A stretch of 44,990 nucleotides of DNA from Methylomonas lenta (GCF_001644015.1 NZ_LUUI01000028.1:1-44990); one strand, 5' to 3'. Positions 27,678 to 37,294 are shown, numbered from the stretch's first letter. A program made the numbers and translations. The notes: a model not told the origin generated them from the letters alone.

Positions 27678-28276
27678 ACTATTTCCTCTTGAATCTCTTC
27701 TGCAGCGTCATCGTTTGTTTCTGCAGATACGGGCACTAATTGATCCAGCTCGGGTTTATCGGCTTGTGCCAGTTCCTCGAACAAATCCAAATAACGATGT
27801 ACCGCAGGTAAAAGCCAAAAACTGCCATCGTCGAATAAAGCAAAACCCACTCGCGCCGCACGCTCTAAGGTTTCTTTCAATGCTTGGGGGTTAGCCATTT
27901 CCTCCGCTTCCAGCATAGCGTGATAGTGTTGGCAAAGTTTCTCCAATAAAGGGCCATCAATCCGCCATTGTTGAAACTGAAACAAATGCAAACCCTGATC
28001 CGCTTGGTATTCAAACAACAGCATCAGCAGCAAGGCCAGTCGACGTGTCAATTTACCGGTATAGGCACTGGCTTGTTCGGTTTTGAAATAAGCAAATCCA
28101 CGACCATCCAACACCAATGCAAAACCCAAAGCCGAAAATAAGCTTTCATAGCTCACATAGTGTTTTTCCAGATCAAGCCAAAGTTCGGTCTCTTGTAGCC
28201 GGTTGATATGCGCACCGGAACTTAACACCTTAAACAAGGCTTGTAATTGCGATAATTGTTTCAGTTCGATGGTCAC
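27674..28276 (-). CDS. jetB: Wadjet JetB-like kite subunit
   Basis: This 200-residue acidic protein has the size and position of JetB/MksE, the small winged-helix 'kite' protein that binds the kleisin and helps the SMC dimer hold DNA. Visible are helical segments and a motif with 'LVLDGRGFAYFKTEQASAYT' followed by 'LTRRLALLLMLLFEYQADQG', a pattern I associate with the DUF4194-like family. The last 30 residues are strongly acidic and probably disordered. Its start overlaps the JetA stop by 4 bases and its stop overlaps the JetC start by 4. The assignment rests on gene order, size and this motif. Confidence 0.78.
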   Translation of the reverse strand: MTIELKQLSQLQALFKVLSSGAHINRLQETELWLDLEKHYVSYESLFSALGFALVLDGRGFAYFKTEQASAYTGKLTRRLALLLMLLFEYQADQGLHLFQFQQWRIDGPLLEKLCQHYHAMLEAEEMANPQALKETLERAARVGFALFDDGSFWLLPAVHRYLDLFEELAQADKPELDQLVPVSAETNDDAAEEIQEEIV

Positions 28277-29517
28277 ACGGACTCCACGACATGGCTATGC
28301 AGTTGAATAACAATTTGCTTGAGCGTGACCCGAACCGACTCTTGATTGGGTATGGCGTTAACTTCCGGTAAGCGCATCAACTTGTGATACAGCTTCAGCA
28401 GCGTAGCATCTTGGAATGTACCGTAATGCTCGACCAACCAATGCATCAAGTCTGGGACCGGTAAGCATCGGAACAAATGCCCCTGGATAACGTCTTCATC
28501 GACCTGTTCCAATGCAACCAACAGCTGCTCATCGGTAGATTCCGGAAAGTCAACGGATTTGGCTTGATAGCCACGCACTTGTTCCATCAGGCTCAATAAT
28601 TCAGGGCCAACAGCGACAGTCAAAGAACGCTCCTTACGCCAAACCGGTAAACACTGACCGGGAAAGGTACGATCCAGTCCTTTTTTTCGTACTGCCCCCA
28701 ACAACTGCCCAATCGCAGCACTCAAATGATTATGACGACGTACTTCTTCGCGGAGCGGCATTAAGGTATTGGTGCATTGTTTCAATGACTTTAACCCATA
28801 GGCGCGTAAATCTTTTACCCGAAATCCGACCTGACGTAACATCTGTTGATGACTATACAATCCTCCTTGAATAGTTAACACTCGATCAAGAGATTCCAGG
28901 ACAGTCTGGGCCCGTTCCAGAAGAGGATAGAAATTCCCACCAGCGCCGGTATCCATTAATTCTTCCATTGGTTGAACATATTGGTCGTAAGCATCCAACA
29001 CCTCCCGATACCGATAGTCCAAAGGCATTCGTTCATCGCTGGATTTAGCGCGTTCCGCAATGGCTTGAATCGCGTGACTATCTTGCTCGAGCTGCTGCAG
29101 AATTTGCCGCAGCTGTTTATCGATACGAATAGCACCGTTTTGTAAAGCAGCCATATCTCGACTCTCCATGGCCTGCTGCAACTGTTCCAAGCCAGCTTGA
29201 ATGTCGACTATCCTCGCTTTCAAAATGTCCGATAAGCCCAGTTCATGCTCATGCAATAATCCACTAATAAACTGACTGACATTTTCGTTGAGTTGCAAAC
29301 TATCGCTGTGGGACATGGCAATCAACAATTCGTTGTTAACCAATTGCTGCAAACGTTCCAGTCGCTGTTCATCGCTTTCTTGCGGATAGACTTTATTAAG
29401 CACACCAAGCAATTCGTCCCGCTCAAATGCAATGTGCTCTCGCCCTAAAGCCACCAGGTATTCGATAATATCCCAATGTTTATCAAGCGCCCGAACCAGG
29501 CTACGCGGATTAATCAT
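28273..29517 (-). CDS. jetA: Wadjet JetA-like kleisin subunit
   Basis: This 414-residue, mostly helical protein has the position and size of JetA/MksF, the kleisin that links the two SMC heads. It has a winged-helix-like N-terminus (about 1-90, 'RALDKHWDIIEYLVALGREH') and a long central helical region with Gln/Leu/Glu-rich heptads at about 90-170 ('LEQLQQAMESRD'). The C-terminal part is mixed and includes a Pro-rich turn. It starts inside the 3' end of the regulator gene (8-base overlap) and is followed by JetB with a 4-base overlap. In this system type the complex recognises and cleaves closed-circular plasmids. I infer the function from operon context; sequence signatures for this family are weak. 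Confidence 0.78.
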   Translation of the reverse strand: MINPRSLVRALDKHWDIIEYLVALGREHIAFERDELLGVLNKVYPQESDEQRLERLQQLVNNELLIAMSHSDSLQLNENVSQFISGLLHEHELGLSDILKARIVDIQAGLEQLQQAMESRDMAALQNGAIRIDKQLRQILQQLEQDSHAIQAIAERAKSSDERMPLDYRYREVLDAYDQYVQPMEELMDTGAGGNFYPLLERAQTVLESLDRVLTIQGGLYSHQQMLRQVGFRVKDLRAYGLKSLKQCTNTLMPLREEVRRHNHLSAAIGQLLGAVRKKGLDRTFPGQCLPVWRKERSLTVAVGPELLSLMEQVRGYQAKSVDFPESTDEQLLVALEQVDEDVIQGHLFRCLPVPDLMHWLVEHYGTFQDATLLKLYHKLMRLPEVNAIPNQESVRVTLKQIVIQLHSHVVESV

Positions 29518-30388
29518 TGATTATTACAGGTGCTTCAATGTCTACTTGCTCACGATTCAGCCAGACGATTTGCTGAATCTTAGGCACTAAAGAGGATTCA
29601 TCGAGATGCAGCATGCGCAACACATAGAGACGCATTGCACGGCGCACAGTCAGATGTAATTTGCCATCCGTCATACCAAAATCATCGGCGATGACTACTT
29701 GTTGTTCCGGACTTAGCTCAGGATGTGGCGCGATCACTAGTGTTTCCACACAATTCCAATCCGCATCGTGTTCGACGAAATACGTCGCGTTTTCCGCTAA
29801 CTCAGGCTGGGCAATGAATCGAGCTAACACAAAATCCCGGTAATCATTATGTTCGTGGCTATAGGCTCTGATATGCCAGCGAAACCCGTTGAACACTAAT
29901 GTATGCGGTTCGAGCGTTAACCATTTGGGCTCGCTCGAAAGGGATTGATAATGAACTTTGATTTGGCGCTTTTCCCTGATTGCCTGATGAATCACGCGCA
30001 GAACTTGGAAATCCAGTTTGCGCGCTGGTGGATAAAACAGCTCAACACCGACTCCGGTTGGAATGATCGGTAAAACCACGGATTGCCCCAAGCAACTGCC
30101 TGCTTCAATCAAACGCAGATATTCTTCCGCAGTACCGCGCATAAAGATCGGAACAAAATGTTCACTTGGGAAATAAGCCTTTTGATTTAAGTCGTACAGT
30201 AGATTGCCTTCCGCTAACTGGTGATACAGCGAAAAATCCTTAGAAGCCTGACCGCGAGAGATGCCAAATAATTGAATCAGACTGCCCGTCGTCACCCGTC
30301 CTTCCCACATAACGGTAGCCTCCAACAAGGCTAAGCGTTGTCGGATATCCCACTTCAATTGGATGTCTGGATGATTGAATGAAATCAT
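29510..30388 (-). CDS. WYL-domain regulator (BrxR/CapW-like)
   Basis: This 292-residue transcription regulator is the first gene of the Wadjet-like operon. The N-terminal winged helix covers about 1-65 ('GQASKDFSLYHQLAEGNLLY' marks the recognition helix and wing). A WYL domain at about 125-205 contains 'IKVHYQSLSSEPKWLTLEPH' and 'FNGFRWHIRAYSHEHNDYRD', the conserved ligand-pocket pattern. A C-terminal WCX-like dimerisation extension follows. Regulators of this layout (BrxR, CapW) repress defence operons and are thought to release DNA on sensing a ligand made during infection. A perfect palindrome 12 bases before its start is the likely operator. Its 3' end overlaps the JetA start by 8 bases. 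Confidence 0.88.
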   Translation of the reverse strand: MISFNHPDIQLKWDIRQRLALLEATVMWEGRVTTGSLIQLFGISRGQASKDFSLYHQLAEGNLLYDLNQKAYFPSEHFVPIFMRGTAEEYLRLIEAGSCLGQSVVLPIIPTGVGVELFYPPARKLDFQVLRVIHQAIREKRQIKVHYQSLSSEPKWLTLEPHTLVFNGFRWHIRAYSHEHNDYRDFVLARFIAQPELAENATYFVEHDADWNCVETLVIAPHPELSPEQQVVIADDFGMTDGKLHLTVRRAMRLYVLRMLHLDESSLVPKIQQIVWLNREQVDIEAPVIIND

Positions 30389-30399
30389 GCTATCGATTA

Positions 30400-30420
30400 T
30401 ATGTCATTTTTTTTGACATA
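30400..30420. promoter_or_regulatory. palindrome, likely WYL-regulator operator
   Basis: TATGTCA and TGACATA are perfect inverted 7-base arms around seven T, starting 12 bases upstream of the regulator's ATG. Known BrxR/CapW-type proteins bind inverted repeats in front of their own genes. Its position inside the divergent promoter region could also let it affect the Res gene cluster. Confidence 0.65.
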
Positions 30421-30567
30421 CCATAGCGCACACTTTATAGTTTTGCCATTAGTCTGCGCGTTAAACTTTTGGCGCTTGCAATGAAGCTTAGAATGACACT
30501 TGAAGATCGAACAATTTCAAGCCCAAATCCGAGCCTTCCAAACCAGTGATTGGAAAAAAATTACAAC

Positions 30568-33500
30568 ATGGAAAACGAATTTTTCAGCAAGCCCATCCTC
30601 AATTCGCCTTATGAATATCCTGTGAAGCACTGGGAATTGGATGACAAAGGCCAGCCAACACAAAAAATCCTCGAGCAACGCCGGCGGGCTGAATTTATTA
30701 CCCCCATTCCAAAACCCAAGAAGCGTAAAGATATCCCTGAACAGGCTCAACTATTTGACTTTGAAGAGACTGATGCTATTTCCTCCAGCGATCAGCGTTA
30801 CGATCCGACCCCGATCATCAACGAATTGCGCAAATGTGTCGACGATTGGCGCAAGCTTCCAGACCCAAAGGATTGGCTAGTCACCCCCGAAACTGCACGT
30901 TTACTACAGCATTGGCGTCATCATCCCTTCAATGGTGTTAGGCCTTTTTTCTGTCAGGTAGAAGCGGCTGAAACTGCGATATGGCTAACTGAAGTGGCCC
31001 CTAAGCGCGGCACACAAGGTAAAAGATTCATCCAGCATTTGGAAACAGCCAATCAAAACGCTAACCCAGATCTGATGCGTTTGGCCTTAAAATTGGCTAC
31101 GGGTGCAGGCAAAACCACTGTGATGGCTATGATCATCGCTTGGCAATCGGTCAACGCCGTTCGCCGACCTAAAAGCAAAAACTTCTCTCGTGGCTTTCTT
31201 ATCGTCACTCCAGGCTTAACCATTCGCGATCGCCTGCGGGTACTACAACCCAACGACCCTGACAGCTATTACCAAAGCCGGGAAATAGTTCCGAGCGACA
31301 TGCTAGGCGACATCGAACGCGCAAAAATCGTTATCACCAATTACCACGCTTTTAAATTACGTGAGCGCCTGGAGTTATCCAAGGGTGGTCGTTTGTTATT
31401 ACAAGGTCGTGGCGGTGATGCGCTAAGTACCCTGGAAACCGAAGGGCAAATGTTGCAGCGGGTTATGCCGGAATTGATGGGTATGAAAAATATCATGGTA
31501 CTCAACGACGAGGCGCATCACTGCTATCGTGAGAAACCGTCTCAAGATAACGAAGACCTTAAAGGCGACGAAAAAAAAGAAGCTGAAAAAAACCGCGAAG
31601 CGGCTAGGCTTTGGATCACCGGCCTGGAAACGGCCAATCGTAAATTGGGCGTACAGCGCGTAATAGACTTATCCGCGACCCCATTCTTTCTCAGCGGATC
31701 GGGTTATGTTGAAGGAACCTTGTTCCCTTGGGCAATGAGCGATTTTTCTTTGATGGACGCCATTGAATGCGGCATCGTCAAACTCCCGCGTGTGCCTGTC
31801 GCAGATAATATTCCTGGCGAAGTGATGCCCAAGTTCCGCAATCTTTGGGAACACATTGGTAAAAAGATGCCGAAAAAAGGTCGTGGCCAAGGCAAAGCAC
31901 TCGATCCTTTAAGCATTCCAGTCGAGTTGCAAACCGCTTTGGAAGCCCTCTACGGACATTACGAAAAAACTTACGCACTTTGGCAAGAAAATGGCATCAA
32001 AGTACCACCGTGTTTTATCGTGGTCTGTAACAACACCAGCACATCTAAACTGGTATACGACTATATTTCTGGTTTTCAACGTGAAAATGAAGACGGTTCC
32101 AGCGCACTGGAAAATGGCCGTCTACCGCTGTTCCGCAATTTCGATGACTTCGGTAATCAGCTGGCACGTCCAAACACCCTGTTAATCGATAGCGAACAAC
32201 TCGAATCCGGCGAAGCGCTCGACAGTAATTTTCGCAACATGGCAAGCGACGAAATCGAACGCTTCCGACGCGAAATCATCGAGCGTACCGGAGATCTGCG
32301 CCAAGCCGACAACTTGACCGACCAAGAACTACTACGCGAAGTCATGAACACCGTTGGCAAAGAAGGCCGTCTGGGCGAATCGATCCGTTGCGTGGTATCG
32401 GTCTCCATGTTGACCGAAGGCTGGGATACCAACACCGTTACCCACGTCCTTGGCGTACGGGCTTTCGGCACCCAATTGCTCTGCGAGCAAGTCATTGGCC
32501 GCGCCCTTCGGCGTCAATCCTACGAACTTAACGAAGACAATTTGTTTAACGTCGAATATGCCGACGTACTGGGCATACCGTTTGATTTCACCGCCAAGCC
32601 TGTCATCGCTCCACCGCAACCGCCTCGGCAAACCGTTCACGTCAAAGCCGTCAGGCCTGAACGCGATCACTTGGAAATTCAGTTCCCCCGAGTGCAAGGC
32701 TATCGGGTCGAACTACCAGAAGAACGCCTCACCGCAGAATTCAATACCGATTCCATCCTGGAATTGACACCGGATTTAGTCGGCCCGTCAGTCACTCAAA
32801 ACGCCGGTATCATTGGTGAATCTGTGGACCTTAACTTGGTGCATACCGGCGACATGCGACTATCGACGCTGTTGTTTCACCTGACCCAACGCTTGCTGTA
32901 CACCAAATGGCGCGATCCTGGTGACGAAGCCAAACTGCACCTATTTGGTCAACTCAAACGGATTACCAAACAATGGCTGGATACCTGTTTGGTTTGCAAA
33001 GGCGGTACCTATCCCGCGCAATTGATGTATCAAGAATTGGCGGACATGGCCTGCGAACGCATCACCGCCGCCATCACCCGTTCTTTGGTCGGTACTCGCC
33101 CCATCAAAGCGGTTCTCGACCCTTACAACCCCACCAGCTCAACCAGTCAGGTCAGTTTTAACACCTCCAAAACCGATCGCTGGGAAACCGCCGCCGACCG
33201 TTGCCACATCAATTGGGTGGTACTCGATAGTGATTGGGAAGCAGAATTTTGCCGCGTCGCGGAAAAACACCCCAAAGTCAAAGCCTATGTCAAAAACCAC
33301 AGCCTCGGTTTGGAAGTGCCTTATCGCTATGGCTCGGAAACCCGCAAATACCTGCCGGATTTTATTGTCCGCATTGACGATGGCCAAGGCGAGGATGACT
33401 TGCTAAACCTGGTCGTTGAAATCAAGGGCTATCGCCGCGAGGATGCCAAAGACAAAAAAGCCACCATGGATACCTACTGGGTACCTGGTGTCAATAATTT

Positions 33501-33627
33501 AAAAACCTATGGCCGTTGGGCCTTTGCGGAATTCACCGAGGTTTATCAAATCGAGACCGACTTTGAGGAAAAGGTAGAAGCCGAATTTGCCAAGCTGCTG
33601 GACGTAGTTAGTCAGGGTCAAAATTGA
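30568..33627 (+). CDS. type III-like restriction helicase-nuclease Res
   Basis: This protein of 1019 residues has an SF2 helicase core and C-terminal nuclease, of the BPTD_3080-like group of type III-related restriction enzymes as I recall the family name. Walker A 'ATGAGKTT' lies at 177-184, the DEAH box in 'LNDEAHHCYRE' at about 314-317, and motif VI-like 'EQVIGRALRRQSY' further on. The nuclease has Asp931 in 'YLPDFIVR' and 'VVEIKGYR' with Glu951 and Lys953, a complete PD-(D/E)XK core. I chose the ATG at 30568 over a TTG six codons earlier. It would act with a Mod subunit encoded 0.9 kb downstream, which is interrupted by a stop codon. It reads away from the Wadjet operon, sharing the 180-base promoter region. 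Confidence 0.88.
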   Translation: MENEFFSKPILNSPYEYPVKHWELDDKGQPTQKILEQRRRAEFITPIPKPKKRKDIPEQAQLFDFEETDAISSSDQRYDPTPIINELRKCVDDWRKLPDPKDWLVTPETARLLQHWRHHPFNGVRPFFCQVEAAETAIWLTEVAPKRGTQGKRFIQHLETANQNANPDLMRLALKLATGAGKTTVMAMIIAWQSVNAVRRPKSKNFSRGFLIVTPGLTIRDRLRVLQPNDPDSYYQSREIVPSDMLGDIERAKIVITNYHAFKLRERLELSKGGRLLLQGRGGDALSTLETEGQMLQRVMPELMGMKNIMVLNDEAHHCYREKPSQDNEDLKGDEKKEAEKNREAARLWITGLETANRKLGVQRVIDLSATPFFLSGSGYVEGTLFPWAMSDFSLMDAIECGIVKLPRVPVADNIPGEVMPKFRNLWEHIGKKMPKKGRGQGKALDPLSIPVELQTALEALYGHYEKTYALWQENGIKVPPCFIVVCNNTSTSKLVYDYISGFQRENEDGSSALENGRLPLFRNFDDFGNQLARPNTLLIDSEQLESGEALDSNFRNMASDEIERFRREIIERTGDLRQADNLTDQELLREVMNTVGKEGRLGESIRCVVSVSMLTEGWDTNTVTHVLGVRAFGTQLLCEQVIGRALRRQSYELNEDNLFNVEYADVLGIPFDFTAKPVIAPPQPPRQTVHVKAVRPERDHLEIQFPRVQGYRVELPEERLTAEFNTDSILELTPDLVGPSVTQNAGIIGESVDLNLVHTGDMRLSTLLFHLTQRLLYTKWRDPGDEAKLHLFGQLKRITKQWLDTCLVCKGGTYPAQLMYQELADMACERITAAITRSLVGTRPIKAVLDPYNPTSSTSQVSFNTSKTDRWETAADRCHINWVVLDSDWEAEFCRVAEKHPKVKAYVKNHSLGLEVPYRYGSETRKYLPDFIVRIDDGQGEDDLLNLVVEIKGYRREDAKDKKATMDTYWVPGVNNLKTYGRWAFAEFTEVYQIETDFEEKVEAEFAKLLDVVSQGQN

Positions 33628-33628
33628 T

Positions 33629-33658
33629 ATGTATAGATTTTGCTACTTTGCTATACAT
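33629..33658. promoter_or_regulatory. inverted repeat after Res
   Basis: ATGTATAG and CTATACAT are exact 8-base arms around a 14-base spacer, directly after the Res stop and about 80 bases before the DinD remnant. It does not match a LexA box. It could be a binding site for a separate promoter or a weak hairpin. Confidence 0.35.
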
Positions 33659-33738
33659 GTCCCGGTCGATAGACATAGAAATCAGCGCTTTTTTAAGTGT
33701 TCAGGATTGGTTCTCAACTCAAATTTCAAGCAAAGATC

Positions 33739-34017
33739 ATGAAAAGCGATTTAGTTCACAGCCTCACCGAAAACTTTGAAGCCCACGCGCAACAAGCCGA
33801 CAACGGCGTAGAGTTTTGGTTGGCTCGAGATTTACAGTTTCTGCTGGGCTATACAAAATGGGATAACTTTGTAAAAGTTATATCGAAAGCAAAAACCGCC
33901 TGCGAGATTTCGGATCATCAAGTCAGCGACCATTTTGCCGACGTCGGGAAAATGGTCGACCTCGGCTCTGGCAGCAAACGGAAAATCACTGACATTCAAC
34001 ATCGGGAAGCTCAATGA
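33739..34017 (+). pseudogene. dinD: truncated DinD (N-terminal fragment)
   Basis: The 92 residues match the start of DNA-damage-inducible protein D: 'MKSDLVHSLTENFEAHAQQ', 'FWLARDLQFLLGYTKWDNF', then 'HFADVGKMVDLGSGSKR'. The family is usually about 275 residues. Here homology stops at 'KITDI' and seven unrelated residues lead to a stop that overlaps the brnT start. The rest of dinD is absent, so this is a 5' remnant. I chose the ATG at 33739, the conserved family start, over one 14 codons upstream. DinD inhibits RecA-mediated strand exchange in E. coli; the fragment is unlikely to. The clean junction at brnT suggests that the toxin-antitoxin pair replaced or cut into dinD. Confidence 0.85.
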
Positions 34018-34295
34018 AATTTGAATGGGATGACAACAAAAACAAGGCTAATATCCAAAAACACGGCATCGATTTCCGCGATGCCGTTTATGTGTTCTCC
34101 GATCATTTGGCATTAAGCATGCCCGATGAGTTTGCCGAAAACGAAGAACGTTGGCTGCTGTTGGGTATGAATCTAAAACAACAGGTGCTGATGGTGGTTC
34201 ATACCTTTCGCACGGATGATGTGATCCGCATCATCTCCGCCAGAAAAGCTACGCAAAGAGAAAAATCGACCTACCTACAGAGGGCAACACGATGA
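34014..34295 (+). CDS. brnT: BrnT ribonuclease toxin
   Basis: This 93-residue toxin of the BrnTA type II toxin-antitoxin system has a RelE-like fold and cuts RNA to stop translation. The hallmark N-terminus 'FEWDDNKNKANIQKHGIDF' is present, as are the 'RDAVYVF' segment and the C-terminal 'RIISARKATQREKSTY', which contains the family's conserved Arg residues. The length is normal. The ATG overlaps the stop of the truncated dinD gene, and the brnT stop overlaps the brnA start by 4 bases (ATGA), the usual coupling in these pairs. Toxin first, antitoxin second is the standard brn order. Confidence 0.92.
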   Translation: MKFEWDDNKNKANIQKHGIDFRDAVYVFSDHLALSMPDEFAENEERWLLLGMNLKQQVLMVVHTFRTDDVIRIISARKATQREKSTYLQRATR

Positions 34296-34492
34296 AAGAT
34301 GAATACGACTTTACCAATGCCGAACAAGGTAAATTTTACGTGCCTATCGAAGAAATTCAGATGCCGATTTACTTGGATCAAGACGTATTGCAGTACGTCA
34401 ATCAGAAATGCGATTTTGACGCCGACCGTATTCGGAACTTGATCAATGACTGGTTGCGTAAAGATATCGAAATAGCGAAGCGGATTAGTTAG
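34292..34492 (+). CDS. brnA: BrnA antitoxin
   Basis: This 66-residue antitoxin partner of BrnT has 'MPIYLDQDVLQYVNQK' followed by 'DADRIRNLINDWLRKDIEIA', which fits the ribbon-helix-helix DNA-binding end of BrnA. In this family BrnA neutralises BrnT and the complex represses its own promoter. It is short for the family, whose antitoxins often have a longer N-terminus, but the strand-helix-helix part is complete. It overlaps brnT by 4 bases and ends 3 bases before the mod gene, so toxin, antitoxin and methylase are translated from one message. Confidence 0.88.
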   Translation: MKDEYDFTNAEQGKFYVPIEEIQMPIYLDQDVLQYVNQKCDFDADRIRNLINDWLRKDIEIAKRIS

Positions 34493-34495
34493 GAC

Positions 34496-37294
34496 ATGGC
34501 AAAAAACTCGGACAAACTCAGCGTCGAAACCCTGACTCACGACGACGCCACCCGCAAAAACATTCCTACCGCCGAATACCAATCGGTGATGGCCAAGGAC
34601 GAGCAAAACCCCATTCGCTTGGCCTATGAGCGCCGTAACCGCGACCTCGATCCGCAGCTGGTTTGGCGCGGTAAAGACGAACAGGACTGGTCGGATTTGG
34701 TCGTGCATGCGCCGCCGCTGTATATCCAGGAAAAAGTCCATCCCAAGGTGTTGATCGACGATTTGTTGCGCCGCACCGAAGCGGATAAACCTGCCGAGCC
34801 GGATCAAATTGACCTGTTCAACGACTTTAATGGCCTACCGGACAACAACGCCAAAACCGAGTTTTACCGCCACGATGCTCACTGGACCAACCGCATGATC
34901 CTGGGTGACAGCCTGCAAGTGATGGCCAGCTTGGCGGAACGCGAAGGCTTGCGCGGCAAGGTGCAGTGTATTTATTTCGATCCACCGTATGGGATCAAAT
35001 TTAATTCCAACTTTCAGTGGTCCACCACCAGCCGCGATGTCAAAGACGGCAACACCGACCACATCACCCGTGAGCCGGAACAGGTCAAAGCCTTTCGCGA
35101 CACCTGGCGCGACGGCATTCATTCCTATCTGACCTATTTACGCGATCGGCTGACGGTGGCAAGGGATTTGTTGACTGATTCGGGATCGATTTTTTTACAG
35201 ATTAGTGATGAGAACCTCCATCACGTGAGAGAGATTCTGGACGAAGTGTTTGGCTCCGAGAATTTTGTGAGCCAAATTACTTTTTCTAAAACAGCAGCTC
35301 AATCTTCAAATTTGCTTCCTGGGGTTTGTGATTACATTTTATGGTTTGCAAAAAATAAGGGAACAATTAAATTTCGCCAACCATACAAAGCCAAAATGGA
35401 CATGGCTACAGCACGTGACGCATATTCATAGCTTTTATTTCCAGATGGTTTATCGAGGAAAGCAACAGATGCGGAAATAGATTCGCCTCCTCAAGGTTCT
35501 AAGCTGTTTCGGTTCAGTCCGCTTGTCTCCCAGAATCCCGGTTCAAGGTATGGCGTCAGTGTATTTGGAAAAGTATTCAGACCTGAGCCAGGATATTGGA
35601 AAACAGATGAAGCACGAATGAAAAATCTTGTCAGGGCAAACAAGGTTCATCCATCAGGAAAAACATTGTTCATGCGTCTCTTTTTGGATGATTTTCCCTG
35701 TGTGACTTACAGCAATATTTGGACTGATACCCAAGCAAGCTTTGGAAACAAAGTTTATGTTGTCCAAACGAATGAAAAAGTTGTTCAGCGCTGCCTACTC
35801 ATGGCCTCAGATCCCGGCGACTTAGTCCTTGACCCCACTTGCGGTTCTGGCACCACCGCTTATGTCGCCGAACAATGGGGTCGCCGCTGGATTACACTAG
35901 ACACCTCCAGAGTCGCGTTAGCCCTTGCTCGTGCCCGCATCATGGGTGCTCGCTATCCGTATTATTTATTGGCTGATAGCCCGGAAGGTCAACGCAAAGA
36001 AGCCGAAGTCACCCGCAGCATACCATCCAGCCAACGCACCAGTGGCAATATCCGCCATGGCTTTGTCTATGAGCGCGTACCGCATATCACGCTGAAAGCC
36101 GTCGCCAACAACGCCGAAATCGACGTCATTTGGGACAAGTTTCAGCAAAAACTGGAGCCGCTACGCGAACAACTCAATCAAGCCTTGGACAAACACTGGC
36201 AAGAATGGGAAATCCCCCGCGACGCCGATGCCAACTGGTCGGATGCCGTCAAGAAACTACATGCCGATTGGTGGCAACAACGCATCGCCCGCCAGCAGGA
36301 AATCGACGCCTCGATTGCCGCCAAAGCCGATTCCGAATTCTTGTACGACAAGCCCTACGAAGACAAGAAAAAAGTCCGCGTCGCCGGGCCTTTCACCGTT
36401 GAAAGCTTATCGCCGCATCGGGTACTGACCGTCGATGAAAACGACGATTTGATCGATGGCGTGAGCGAGTCCAATGCCGAATATCGCGAAGAACGCGACT
36501 TCGTGCAAATGATTCTGGAAAACTTGAAAACCGCCGGCGTGCAGCAAGCGCATAAAACCGACAAAATTGACTTCACCTCGCTATCGCCCTGGCCCGGTGA
36601 ATTGATCTGCGCCGAAGGCCGCTATATGACTCCCTCGCCCCTTGGGGGAGAGGGCTGGGGTGAGGGGGAAATAGAAAAGCGTGCAGCTATTTTCATCGGC
36701 CCGGAATTTGGCACGGTATCACGCCCTGATTTAGTCGCAGCTGCGCGCGAAGCCGGCGATGCCGGTTTCGACGTACTGATCGCCTGCGCCTTTAACTACG
36801 ACGCCCATTCTTCGGAATTCGACAAACTCGGTCGCATCCCGGTGTTAAAAGCCCGCATGAACGCCGACCTGCACATGGCCGACGACCTGAAAAACACCGG
36901 CAAAGGCAATTTGTTCGTCATTTTCGGCGAACCGGACATCGACATCCTGGATGCCGCAGACGGCAAAATTCAAGTCAAAGTCAACGGTGTGGATGTGTTC
37001 CACCCCAACACCGGCGAAGTCCGCAGCGACGGCGCCGAAGGCATCGCCTGCTGGTTCATCGACACCGACTACAACGAAGAAAGCTTCTTCGTCCGCCACG
37101 CCTACTTCCTCGGCGCCAACGATCCCTACAAAGCCCTGAAAACCACCCTCAAAGCCGAAATCAACGAAGAAGCCTGGGCAACCTTGAACAGCGATACCTC
37201 AAGACCCTTCGATAAGCCCAAATCCGGGCGGATTGCGGTGAAGGTGATTAATCATCTCGGGGACGAGGTGATGAAGGTGTTTAGGGTGGGATGA
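34496..37294 (+). pseudogene. type III Mod methyltransferase with internal TAG
   Basis: The open frame of 932 codons is broken only by a TAG at 35429-35431 (codon 312). The frame continues unchanged with protein-like sequence ('LLFPDGLSRKATDAE') into the next half, so this is an internal nonsense codon, not a frameshift. The first half holds the catalytic 'FDPPYGIKF' motif (codons 161-169); the second half holds the S-adenosylmethionine motif 'LDPTCGSGTT' (about 445-454). The order IV then I marks a beta-class N6-adenine methyltransferase as in type III systems. The second half could start at the ATG at 35618. It is the partner of the Res gene. An in-frame palindromic repeat lies at 36632-36667. 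As written the enzyme is split between its two essential motifs. Confidence 0.88.
36632..36667. repeat. palindromic repeat inserted in frame in mod
   Basis: The stretch starts CCCTCGCCCC, turns at TTGG and returns GGGGGAGAGGG...GGTGAGGG. This C-rich/G-rich palindrome is of a type widely seen between genes in proteobacteria. Here it is read in frame as 'PSPLGGEGWGEGE', a Gly/Pro-rich insert between two conserved-looking segments of the methyltransferase. Confidence 0.7.

Noticed and set aside
33629-33658. LexA (SOS) box before the dinD remnant
   Set aside because: The inverted arms ATGTATAG/CTATACAT with 14-base spacing do not fit the CTGT-N8-ACAG pattern.
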